Assembly: GCF_013364275.1 (NCBI RefSeq)
Contig: NZ_CP054932.1
Location: forward strand, 8,060,001-8,124,000
Length of the DNA: 64,000 bases
Direction of reading: 5' to 3'
DNA from: Actinomadura sp. NAK00032
GTDB taxonomy: Bacteria > Actinomycetota > Actinomycetes > Streptosporangiales > Streptosporangiaceae
Each line of letters opens with the position of its first letter. The stretch's first letter is position 1. Positions 33,297 to 42,839 of this stretch are shown here, one piece after another. The notes below the pieces were generated by a model, which saw nothing but the letters and a program-made list of their open reading frames with translations, did not search any database and was not told where the DNA came from. The position numbers and the translations under genes were made by a program.

Positions 33297-33706
33297 GGCT
33301 GCATCACGGCGGTTCGCTGTAGGGGTTGGGGAGCGGCCCGGCCCGCGGCCACGGACGCGTCCGTGAGCACTTGCCTGCGCCGCCCGGCTTCACGACCGGG
33401 TGGGACGCGGAGCCTTCGAGCAGTGTAGAGGGGACCGGGAACTACCTCGGCCCACTCGGCACGGTACGGGCATCCGGGGGCGTCACTCCATCCGATCGGT
33501 GCGTTCCGTCCGATCAGTGCCATGTGAACCGTCTCCCGACGTCCGGCCGTTTCCTACCATCAAGCTCCCGGACTTGCGGGAACGACCCTACAGTCCGGCT
33601 ACGCTGGATGATGGCGAAAGATACCTAATAAGTGGACGGACACCGAAGAAGCGGACGCTTCGCCTGCACGGACCCGCGTACCGATCCCGGAGATTGGGGC
33701 CACGAC
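33297..33706. other. Divergent intergenic region ftsE / small zinc-ribbon gene
   Basis: This 410-bp gap holds the promoters of ftsE (minus) and the small membrane protein gene (plus). A direct repeat TCCGATC(G/A)GTGC occurs at 33491-33502 and 33509-33520. A TACACT -10-like box lies on the minus strand at 33427-33422. No further gene is supported. Confidence 0.5.
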
Positions 33707-33892
33707 ATGAGCTGCGACCATCTCATCTGCGCTCGGTGCTCGAACCCGGTGGTGGAAGGGCGCTGCCCCACCTGCCGGGAGGCCAGGTCGGAGCTGCACC
33801 GGCACGGGCCGTCCCTCCCGCCCGCGCTCGTCCTGGCGATCCTGATCGGCCTGCTGTTCGCAGCCCTCGTCCTGCAGCGCGTCTACGGCTAG
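33707..33892 (+). CDS. Small zinc-ribbon membrane protein
   Basis: This 61-residue protein has four cysteines in two CxxC pairs (CARC and CPTC, with an extra N-terminal Cys) forming a likely zinc ribbon in residues 3-24, and one membrane helix near residues 39-56. The start ATG 33707 has GGGG seven bases upstream; a GTG at 33632 has none. Homologous small proteins are common beside ftsE/prfB in actinomycetes, but I know of no assigned function. Confidence 0.7.
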   Translation: MSCDHLICARCSNPVVEGRCPTCREARSELHRHGPSLPPALVLAILIGLLFAALVLQRVYG

Positions 33893-33926
33893 GGCCCGCC
33901 GCGGCTACGGCTAGGGCCCGCCGCGG
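33883..33926. repeat. 22-bp tandem duplication between convergent genes
   Basis: Two exact copies of a 22-bp unit (33883-33904 and 33905-33926), starting CTACGGCTAGGG, cover the stop codon of the small membrane protein gene and reach the stop of the convergent lipoprotein gene. Part of a third copy follows inside the lipoprotein gene. Confidence 0.85.
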
Positions 33927-34994
33927 CTACGGCTTCTTGAGGGGCGGGGTTGCGGCCTTCGTCACAGCGCCGTCGTCGGCGACCATGTGCGCCTTCGGCT
34001 GCGGGTCGTCCTTCTCCTTGACCTTGGGCGGGTCGAACGCCGCGAAGTGCAGCGTCGCGGTGGTGTCGACCTCGTTGCCCTCGACCGTCCCGTCGAGCAG
34101 GTGCTCGGCGTTCTCGGGGATCTCCGGCTTGGGGGCGCCCGGCTCCTCGGCGACCAGCGAGGTGTTGCGGAACAGCGAGTACACGACCAGGCCGCCGCCG
34201 TTCTTCGTCCGCAGCGCGAAGTAGGGGAACGGCGTCGCGGTGTAGACGGTCTGGAGCGTCAGGTCGTTCTTCTTGGCCTTCTTCTTCGCACGCTTGGCGT
34301 CCTTGTAGAACCCGGTCGTCACGGCGTTGGAGGCCATCACCTTGGCGGCGACGCTGCCGCCGCCCTCCGCGGCGATCGTCGCCTGGATCCCGCCGACGTC
34401 GCGGGGCCGGATCAGCAGCGACTCGTCTTCGCTGCTCAGCGCCTCCGCGTAGCCGTCCTCGCCGATCGCGACCTTCGGCTCCTTGACCTTCTTCTGCAGC
34501 GGGGCCGCGAGCGTGAGCTTCCAGTGGTCGGACGGCCCGCGCAAGATGAAAGCCATCAGCACCCTGCGCCTGCTCTTGCTCTTGGACTCGCCCAGGACGG
34601 ACCTGTCGACCGACACCAGGAACCACTGCGGGAAGGCGCCGTCCTTCAGCTTCGGCACATACAGCTTGGGCTTGCCGTAAACGAAACGCCGCACCGGGTC
34701 GCCGTCGTAGGCGGCCTTGCGGAACTCGGCCGCGGTGAGCTGGGACTGGCCGTCGGACGTCCACGTCAGCGCGAGCCGCTCGTCACCGGCGGAGCGCGCC
34801 ACATCCTCGTCGGTGACATAGGTGCGGAACGCCTGCCCGGCGACCTGCGGGGTCAGCGGGACCGGGGCGGGCGGGGAGGTCTCGGGCACGGCGGCCTCCG
34901 GCCGCGCGACCGCCTTCTCCTGCGCGCAGCCCGCGACCGCGAGCGCCAGGACGAGCGGCACCGCGGCCGCGATCATCCTCAGGAAGCTGTGCAA
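33927..34994 (-). CDS. Lipoprotein of unknown function (prfB-flanking paralogue 1)
   Basis: From TTG 34994 the protein has 355 residues, with a signal peptide and a lipobox AVAGC, so it is anchored outside the cell membrane. The mature part has two similar alpha-beta halves: KLYVPKLKDGAFPQWFLVSVD and FPYFALRTKNGGGLVVYSLF. The same two blocks occur in the lipoprotein encoded after prfB. I do not recognise a named family. The TTG has GGGGGA upstream; ATG 34976 is a possible later start. Confidence 0.78.
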   Translation of the reverse strand: MHSFLRMIAAAVPLVLALAVAGCAQEKAVARPEAAVPETSPPAPVPLTPQVAGQAFRTYVTDEDVARSAGDERLALTWTSDGQSQLTAAEFRKAAYDGDPVRRFVYGKPKLYVPKLKDGAFPQWFLVSVDRSVLGESKSKSRRRVLMAFILRGPSDHWKLTLAAPLQKKVKEPKVAIGEDGYAEALSSEDESLLIRPRDVGGIQATIAAEGGGSVAAKVMASNAVTTGFYKDAKRAKKKAKKNDLTLQTVYTATPFPYFALRTKNGGGLVVYSLFRNTSLVAEEPGAPKPEIPENAEHLLDGTVEGNEVDTTATLHFAAFDPPKVKEKDDPQPKAHMVADDGAVTKAATPPLKKP

Positions 34995-35225
34995 GGACCC
35001 GTCCCCCGGACCGGACTCCCGGCCGGCCGTCGTCGGCCGGCCTCCTCGGCCCGTGATTCTGCCATCCACATGATATTGACCCTACGACCAGGGCGCCCGG
35101 CGGGCGACGCGATCGGCACGGCGCGGAAGATGCGCGGGGGACGGCGCGGCGGGCGAGGCGGCGGCCGCGTGCCGAGCCGTGCGGGGACGCGATAAGCAGT
35201 GCCGGGACGGCGATAAGCTCGGACC

Positions 35226-36335
<1,110 letters not shown>

Positions 36336-36445
36336 CCCCGTCCCGCCGAGGCGGGGCGTAGCGGACTTCCCCCATTCACAGCGTGACTGCGCGGTCACTC
36401 TGCGAAGATGGCGCGCGGATCAACCGTCGCCATTCGGGGGGCCTC

Positions 36446-37447
36446 ATGGCCGCACGCACACATGTTCCGATCACACCACTCGCCGGCGCGCTCGGCGGCT
36501 GCCTGCTCGTCGCGGCGCTGACCGCCGGCTGCTCCGGCTCCGGCTCGTCCGCCGAGGCGGCGAAGGCCAAGGGGACGCCCGCGCTCACCAAGGCGCAGGC
36601 CGAGCAGGTGCTCGTCTCCTTCACCGAGGGGCTGAACCTCGCGGGGAAGCGGCTCAGCGCCAAGGCGCTGCGCACCGTCGAGACCGACCCGCAGCTGACG
36701 ATGGACGTCGCGGCGCTGAAACTCCGGCGCGCCGTCCGCAAGCCGCCCGGGAAGCTGGCGTTCACCAGCAGCGCGTTCTACATCCCGCGCCTCACCGGCT
36801 ACCCGCGCTGGTTCGCGGCCGACACCACCACCGGCAAGGGCGACCGGGCGATCCGGCACGCGCTGCTGTTCACGCAGGACAAGGCGGGCGCGCCGTGGCT
36901 GCTCGCCGCCGACCCCTACATCGCCGAACCGGCCCTGCCCAAGGTCGCCCTCGACCCGGAGGGCTTCGCCACCCCGGTCGACCCCGCGGCGCAGGACCAC
37001 CTCGCCGTCGCACCCGCGAAACTCCCGCAGGCGCACGCCGCCCTGCTCACCAACGGCCCGAGCGCGTCCGGCGCCGCCCTGCTGGCGGACGGGGCGCGCA
37101 CCAGCGAGACCTACAAGGCGCTCAAGCAGGGCGAACGGGCCCTCGCCGGACGCGGCGTCACGCTGTCGTCCCGCTTCTCCCCCGCGCCCTACAAGATCTA
37201 CGCGCTGCGTACCAAGGACCGCGGGGCGATCGTCTGGTATGTCCTGAAGCAGAATGAGGCGTACTCCGCCACGAAACGGGGCAGGCTGTCGGTGAGCGGG
37301 GATCTTGTCGGGCTCGCCCCGGCCAAGTCCGCCAGGACGCGCATGGACACCACCGTCCTCGTGCAGTACCTGGCCACCGTTCCACCCAAGGGCCGCGCCA
37401 CGGTCAACGGCATGTACCGCAAAGCCGTCCTCGCCCACGGCTCCTGA
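36446..37447 (+). CDS. Lipoprotein of unknown function (prfB-flanking paralogue 2)
   Basis: The 333-residue protein has a signal peptide ending in lipobox LTAGC, a Ser/Gly linker and two domain blocks, FYIPRLTGYPRWFAAD and YKIYALRTKDRGAIVWYVL, that match those of the lipoprotein at 33.9-35.0 kb. ATG 36446 is preceded by a GGGGGG run. Function unknown; the paralogues probably arose by duplication around prfB. Confidence 0.78.
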   Translation: MAARTHVPITPLAGALGGCLLVAALTAGCSGSGSSAEAAKAKGTPALTKAQAEQVLVSFTEGLNLAGKRLSAKALRTVETDPQLTMDVAALKLRRAVRKPPGKLAFTSSAFYIPRLTGYPRWFAADTTTGKGDRAIRHALLFTQDKAGAPWLLAADPYIAEPALPKVALDPEGFATPVDPAAQDHLAVAPAKLPQAHAALLTNGPSASGAALLADGARTSETYKALKQGERALAGRGVTLSSRFSPAPYKIYALRTKDRGAIVWYVLKQNEAYSATKRGRLSVSGDLVGLAPAKSARTRMDTTVLVQYLATVPPKGRATVNGMYRKAVLAHGS

Positions 37448-37450
37448 ACT

Positions 37451-37535
37451 CCGTCGGATGCCGGGCGGTCCAGCTTCTTCTGACCGCTGCAGCAGGACCG
37501 TCCCGGCATCCGACGGGTTGTGTTTATTGTTTTTC
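37451..37535 (+). terminator. Intrinsic terminator of the lipoprotein gene
   Basis: A long stem pairs 37451-37465 with 37502-37516 (15 perfect bp), extended inside by CGGTCC/GGACCG. It is followed by GTTGTGTTTATTGTTTTTC, a true T-rich tract. This is one of the few classical intrinsic terminators in the window. Confidence 0.85.
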
Positions 37536-37780
37536 TCTCGGCGGTCGGGCCTTGGCGGCCCTCCCTTCCACGAGAAAAACGGCGATCGCTGCATCGCTCC
37601 GGCTCGCCTTGCGGCTCGCTTCGCGATCAGGTTTCTTGCTTCGCTCGAAACCTGGCTTCGCACGCGATCGCAACGTGGGCCTTGTCGCAACCTGAGCTTA
37701 CGGACGTGTGCCTTGGCGTCCGTGCCTGGTTGCGGTGGTGGTTGAGGTGCGCGCGTTCGTGGCCTGCCGTCCGCGCGGTG
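37536..37780. other. Structured intergenic region with inverted repeats
   Basis: The gap between the two terminators has no supported gene. It holds repetitive GGCTCGCTTCGC-like sequence around 37600-37670, including hairpin AGGTTTC/GAAACCT (about 37628-37652) and several GCGATCGC palindromes. It may be a REP-like element. Confidence 0.4.
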
Positions 37781-37813
37781 ATGGCGCCCGTCCCTGGGTG
37801 GGACGGGCGCCAT
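37781..37813 (-). terminator. Terminator of the glutamate dehydrogenase gene
   Basis: ATGGCGCCCGTCCC at 37781-37794 pairs perfectly with 37800-37813 around a 5-nt loop, 4 bp after the glutamate dehydrogenase stop codon. No T-run follows, but position and stability favour a terminator. Confidence 0.6.
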
Positions 37814-37817
37814 GGCC

Positions 37818-40800
37818 TTACGCCTCGCTGGACGGGAGGGAGCTCGCGGTCACCAGGGTGCGGATCGCGCCCAGGGCCACCGAGAGGGTCGCCAGGTCGA
37901 AGCTGTCGCTCTCCCAGATCTCGCTGAGCGTCTGCTGGGCGCGCTGGACGGCCGGCTTGTTCTTCTCCGCCCAGTGGATCATGCGCTCCTCGGGCTGGCC
38001 GCCGGGCTCGCTGGTGACGAGGACGTCGCGGGTGAGCGCGGCGTGGGCCGTGTAGAGGTCGTCGCGGAGCGCGGAGCGGGCCAGCGTGCGCCACTTGTCG
38101 TCGCGCGGCAGGGCGATGATGCGCTCGCGGAGCCGGGACAGCTGCAGCCGGTCGGCGAGGTCGAAGTAGACCTCGGCGACCTCCTCCACCGGGCGGCCCG
38201 TGTCGTGCGCGACGCCGACCAGGTCGAAGGTGGAGTAGGCGGGGACGAACGCGGCGCAGCGCTCGGCCAGGTCGTCCGGCACGCCGAGTTCGGCGAAGCC
38301 GTCGCGGCGCTGCTCGAAGGCCGACAGGTCCAGGCCCACCAGGAGCTTGGACACGTGCGCGCCGAGCGTCGCCGCGCCGCCGCTGAAGAAGTCGATGCTC
38401 TCCCGGATGTCGAACGGGGGCCGCCGGTTGTGCAGCAGCCACCGGGCGGCGCGCTCGGTGAGCTTGCGCGCCTCCAGCCGCATCGCTATCTGCGTCGACT
38501 CCTGCACCTGGTGGGAGAGGCTCTCCACGTCCCGCCAGAACCGCGGCATCTCGAACACCTCGCGGGCGACGAGGTAGGCGCGGGCGATGTCGGACGCCGA
38601 GGCGCCCGTCTCCTCGTTCATGCGGAACACGAACGTGGAGCCGCTCGCGTTGACCACGTCGTTCACCACGGCGGTCGTGATGATCTCGCGGCGCAGCGGG
38701 TGCCGGTCCATGAAGCGGCGGAACCGCTCGCGCAGCGGGGTCGGGAAGTAGTCGACCAGCCACGACTCCAGGTAGGGGTCGTCGGGCAGGTCGGACGCGA
38801 CGATCTGGGCGTCCAGCGCGAGCTTGGCGTAGGCGAGCAGGACGGAGAACTCGGGGCCGGTGAGCCCGAGCCCGGCCTGGCGGCGCTCCGCGAGCGCCTT
38901 GTCGTCCGGCAGGAACTCCAGGCGGCGCTTGAGGCGTCCGTCGCGTTCGAGCTTGCGCATGTAGCGGGCGTGGACGTGCAGCATCGCGGGCGCCTGCGCG
39001 CGGGCCGCGGCGAGCACCACGTTCTGCGCGTAGTTGTCGCGCAGGACGAGCCGCCCGACCTCGTCGGTCATCTCGTAGAGCAGGCCCTCGCGCTGCTTGC
39101 CGGTCAGCTCCCCGTCCCGCACGACCTGGTCGAGCAGGATCTTGATGTTGACCTCATGGTCGGAGGTGTCGACGCCGGCGGAGTTGTCGATGAAGTCGGT
39201 GTTGACGATGCCGCCGTTGAGCGCGAACTCGATGCGGCCGAGCTGGGTCACGCCGAGGTTGCCGCCCTCGCCGAGGACCTTGCAGCGCAGCTCGGCGCCG
39301 TCCACCCGGACCGGGTCGTTGGCCTTGTCGCCGACGTCGGCGTTGTTCTCGGCGGACGACTTGACGTAGGTGCCGATGCCGCCGTTCCACAGCAGGTCGA
39401 CCGGGGCCCGCAGGACGGCCCGGATCAGCTCGTACGGGGTGAGCGCCTTGACCCCGTCCTCGATGCCGAGCGCGGCCCGCATCTGCGGGGTGATCTGGAT
39501 CGACTTGGCGGTGCGGGGGAAGACGCCGCCGCCCTTGGAGATCAGCGCGGCGTCGTAGTCGGCCCAGCTGCTGCGCGGCAGCTCGAACAGCCGGCGGCGC
39601 TCGGCGAACGAGGCGGCCGCGTCCGGGTCGGGGTCGACGAAGACGTGCCGGTGGTCGAAGGCGGCGACGAGCCGGGTGTGCTCCGACAGGAGCATGCCGT
39701 TGCCGAACACGTCCCCGGACATGTCGCCGATGCCGACGGCGGTGAAGTCCTCGCTCTGGACGTCCTTGCCGAGCGAGCGGAAGTGGTACTTGACCGACTC
39801 CCAGCCGCCGCGGGCGGTGATGCCCATCGCCTTGTGGTCGTAGCCGACGGACCCGCCGGAGGCGAACGCGTCGCCGAGCCAGAACCCGTACTCGGCGGCG
39901 ACGCCGTTGGCGATGTCGGAGAACGTCGCGGTGCCCTTGTCGGCGGCGACGACCATGTAGGTGTCGTCGCCGTCGTGCCGGACGACGTTCGGCGGCGGGA
40001 CGACCTTGCCGTCCACGAGGTTGTCGGTCAGGTCGAGCAGCCCGGAGATGAAGTCCTTGTAGCAGGCGATGCCGGCCTTCAGCCAGGCCTCGCGGTCCAC
40101 GGACGGGTCGGGCAGCTGCTTGCCGACGAAGCCGCCCTTCGCGCCCGCCGGGACGATGACGGTGTTCTTCACGGCCTGCGCCTTGACCAGGCCCAGGATC
40201 TCGGTGCGGAAGTCCTCGCGCCGGTCGGACCAGCGGAGCCCGCCGCGCGCCACCGACCCGAACCGCAGGTGGACGCCCTCGACCTTGGGCGAGTACACGA
40301 AGACCTCGTACATCGGCCGCGGCTGCGGCAGGTCGGGGATGCCCTCCGGGTCGAACTTCATCGCCAGGTACGGCTTGCCCTGGTAGTGGTTCGTGCGGAG
40401 CGTCGCCTGGACGAGCGCCACGTAGGCGCGGAGGATGCGGTCCTCGTCGAGGCTCGCGACCTCGTCCAGCTTGCCCTGGAGCTCCTCGTTGATGCCGGCG
40501 CTGCGCTCCTCCTCGCCGCCCTGCAGGGACGGGTCGAGGCGGCTCTCCCAGAGGCGCACCAGCAGCCGGGTGATGGAGGAGTTGCGCAGCAGCACCTGCT
40601 CGACGTACCGCTTGGAGAACGTCATGCCGGTCTGCCGCAGGTACAGCGCGTAGGCGCGCAGCACCATCGCCTCGCGCCAGGTCAGCCCGACGTGCAGGAC
40701 GAGCGCGTTGAACCCGTCGTTCTCGATCTCGCCGCGCCACAGCGCGGTGAACGCGTCCTGGAAGAGGTCCTTGATGGCCTCCTCGGCGACGTCCGCCGGC

Positions 40801-42659
40801 GGGACGTAGCGCAGGCCGAGGTCGTAGATCCAGAACCGGCGGCCGTCGGCGGTGCGGATCTCGTACGGGCGCTCGTCTATCACCTCGACGCCCATGTTCT
40901 GCAGCAGCGGCAGCACCCGCGACAGCGAGATCGGCTCGCCCAGCCGGTAGATCTTCAGCCGCCGCTCGCCCGGCTCCGCGTTGTATGGCTCGTACAGGTT
41001 GATCGAGGTGGCGCCGTCCTCGCCCAGCTCGTCGAGGCGGCGCAGGTCGGCGACGGCGGTGCGGGCCGGGAAGTCGGCCTTGTAGCCCTCGGGGAACGCC
41101 TCCCCGAACGCGCGGCCGAGGGTGCCGGAGCGCTCCTCGCCGCACTGCTCGACGACGGCGTCGGCGAGGTCGTCCTCCCAGGAGCGGGTGGCGTTGGCGA
41201 GCCGCTCCTCCAGCTCGGCGACGTCGACGATCGGCAGCGGGCGGCCCCGCTCGCCGCGCACCACGACGTGCAGGCGGGCCAGCAGCGACTCGGTCACGTT
41301 GGCGCTGTAGTCGACGCTGACGCCGTCGAACGCCTGCTTCAGCAGGTCCTGGATGCGCAGCCGCACCTTGGTGGTGTAGCGGTCGCGCGGGAGGTACACC
41401 ATGCACGACATGTAGCGGCCGTACAGGTCCTGGCGGAGGAACAGCTTCAGCTGGCGGCGCTCGCGCAGCCGCAGCACGCCGAGGGAGATCTTCAGCAGGT
41501 CGTCGACGGTGATCTGGAACAGCTCGTCGCGCGGGTAGCTCTCCAGCACCTCGATGAGGTCCTGGCCGTCGTAGCTGTCGGCGGTGAACCCGGCGCGCTC
41601 CAGCACCTCGTCCAGCTTGCGCTTGAGGACGGGCACGTGCGCGATCGACTCGCTGTAGGCGACGTGCGTGAACAGGCCGAGGAAGCGGCGCTCGCCGACG
41701 ACCTCGCCGGACTCGCCGAACTTCTTCACCCCGATGTAGTCGAGGTACAGCGGCCGGTGGACGGTGGCGCGCGAGTTCGCCTTCGTCAGGATCAGCAGGC
41801 GCTTCTCCGCGGCGCGCTTGCGGACCTCGGGCGGCAGCGCCGCGAAGCTGTCGGACTCGCGCTTGTCGCTCCGCAGGATCCCGAGCCCCGTGCCCGGCTC
41901 GGGCCGCAGCGCCGTGCCGTCGTCGGTGAGCGTGTAGTCGCGGTAGCCGAGGAAGGTGAAGTGCCCGTCGGCGAGCCAGTCGAGCAGCTCGACGCCCTCG
42001 GCGATCTCCTTGTCGGGCAGCGGGGGCCGCGTCTCCTGGATCGCGGCGGCGACCTGGCCCGCGCGGGCGCGCATCTTCGGCTCGTCCTCGAAGGCGACCC
42101 GGACGTCCTGGAGGACGCGCAGCAGGTCCTTCTCCACCGCGTCGAGGACGGCGCGGTCGCTGGTACGGTCCACCTCGATGTGGATCCACGACTCGTCCAC
42201 GTCGGTGTCGCTGTCGAGCTTGTGGCGGAACGCCTTCATGTGGCCCGCGACGTCGCGGTCCACGCCGAGCAGCGGGTGGACGATCAGGTGCGTGGTGAGC
42301 TGGTGCCGGGTCAGCTCCATCGTCACCGAGTCGACGATGAACGGCATGTCGTCGGTCACGACCTGGACGACCGTGTGGCCGGGGTCCCAGCCGTACTCCT
42401 CCAGCGTCGGCGTGAAGACGCGCACCTTGGCACGCCCCTGCGGGCGCTCCTCGCCGAGCGCCCGGTGCGCCATCGCCGGGCCGCAGATGTCGGCAGGGTC
42501 GCGGGCCATGAGGTCCTCATGGTCGACCTGCCGGTAGTAGAGCCGCAGGTAGTCGAAGACCTCCTCGACGTCCCCGCCGCGCGCCCCCGGACGCTGCGCG
42601 CACGTTTCGGCGGCCCGCCGGAGCAGGTCGTCCTTCGCTTGATCGAGCATGCCGCCCAT
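37818..42659 (-). CDS. gdh: NAD-specific glutamate dehydrogenase, large (L_180) type
   Basis: The 1613-residue protein matches the large NAD-glutamate dehydrogenases first studied in Streptomyces (about 180 kDa subunits): long N-terminal ACT-like regulatory segments, a central catalytic domain with FGSVARGGLRWSDR, KNTVIVPAGAKGGF (catalytic Lys region) and DVFGNGMLLS, and a C-terminal helical domain. It converts glutamate to 2-oxoglutarate plus ammonia, mainly in catabolism. The start region is TTG TTG TTG ATG; I chose ATG 42659 with AAGGGGAG upstream. The single large frame is intact. Confidence 0.96.
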   Translation of the reverse strand: MGGMLDQAKDDLLRRAAETCAQRPGARGGDVEEVFDYLRLYYRQVDHEDLMARDPADICGPAMAHRALGEERPQGRAKVRVFTPTLEEYGWDPGHTVVQVVTDDMPFIVDSVTMELTRHQLTTHLIVHPLLGVDRDVAGHMKAFRHKLDSDTDVDESWIHIEVDRTSDRAVLDAVEKDLLRVLQDVRVAFEDEPKMRARAGQVAAAIQETRPPLPDKEIAEGVELLDWLADGHFTFLGYRDYTLTDDGTALRPEPGTGLGILRSDKRESDSFAALPPEVRKRAAEKRLLILTKANSRATVHRPLYLDYIGVKKFGESGEVVGERRFLGLFTHVAYSESIAHVPVLKRKLDEVLERAGFTADSYDGQDLIEVLESYPRDELFQITVDDLLKISLGVLRLRERRQLKLFLRQDLYGRYMSCMVYLPRDRYTTKVRLRIQDLLKQAFDGVSVDYSANVTESLLARLHVVVRGERGRPLPIVDVAELEERLANATRSWEDDLADAVVEQCGEERSGTLGRAFGEAFPEGYKADFPARTAVADLRRLDELGEDGATSINLYEPYNAEPGERRLKIYRLGEPISLSRVLPLLQNMGVEVIDERPYEIRTADGRRFWIYDLGLRYVPPADVAEEAIKDLFQDAFTALWRGEIENDGFNALVLHVGLTWREAMVLRAYALYLRQTGMTFSKRYVEQVLLRNSSITRLLVRLWESRLDPSLQGGEEERSAGINEELQGKLDEVASLDEDRILRAYVALVQATLRTNHYQGKPYLAMKFDPEGIPDLPQPRPMYEVFVYSPKVEGVHLRFGSVARGGLRWSDRREDFRTEILGLVKAQAVKNTVIVPAGAKGGFVGKQLPDPSVDREAWLKAGIACYKDFISGLLDLTDNLVDGKVVPPPNVVRHDGDDTYMVVAADKGTATFSDIANGVAAEYGFWLGDAFASGGSVGYDHKAMGITARGGWESVKYHFRSLGKDVQSEDFTAVGIGDMSGDVFGNGMLLSEHTRLVAAFDHRHVFVDPDPDAAASFAERRRLFELPRSSWADYDAALISKGGGVFPRTAKSIQITPQMRAALGIEDGVKALTPYELIRAVLRAPVDLLWNGGIGTYVKSSAENNADVGDKANDPVRVDGAELRCKVLGEGGNLGVTQLGRIEFALNGGIVNTDFIDNSAGVDTSDHEVNIKILLDQVVRDGELTGKQREGLLYEMTDEVGRLVLRDNYAQNVVLAAARAQAPAMLHVHARYMRKLERDGRLKRRLEFLPDDKALAERRQAGLGLTGPEFSVLLAYAKLALDAQIVASDLPDDPYLESWLVDYFPTPLRERFRRFMDRHPLRREIITTAVVNDVVNASGSTFVFRMNEETGASASDIARAYLVAREVFEMPRFWRDVESLSHQVQESTQIAMRLEARKLTERAARWLLHNRRPPFDIRESIDFFSGGAATLGAHVSKLLVGLDLSAFEQRRDGFAELGVPDDLAERCAAFVPAYSTFDLVGVAHDTGRPVEEVAEVYFDLADRLQLSRLRERIIALPRDDKWRTLARSALRDDLYTAHAALTRDVLVTSEPGGQPEERMIHWAEKNKPAVQRAQQTLSEIWESDSFDLATLSVALGAIRTLVTASSLPSSEA

Positions 42660-42839
42660 CAACAACAACTCCCCTTGAGACCCTTCGCCACCTCGTTGTG
42701 GCGCCGCTCACTGCATGAGCGTAGCCAGGAATCGCCGCAAAGCCGACCTGCTCTGGCGCAAGGTCAGCGTGGCCTATGCCACCTTGCCAGCCCGGCCCGC
42801 CCCCGGACGGTTTCCCATGCCGAGGGGTACCGGGGGACG

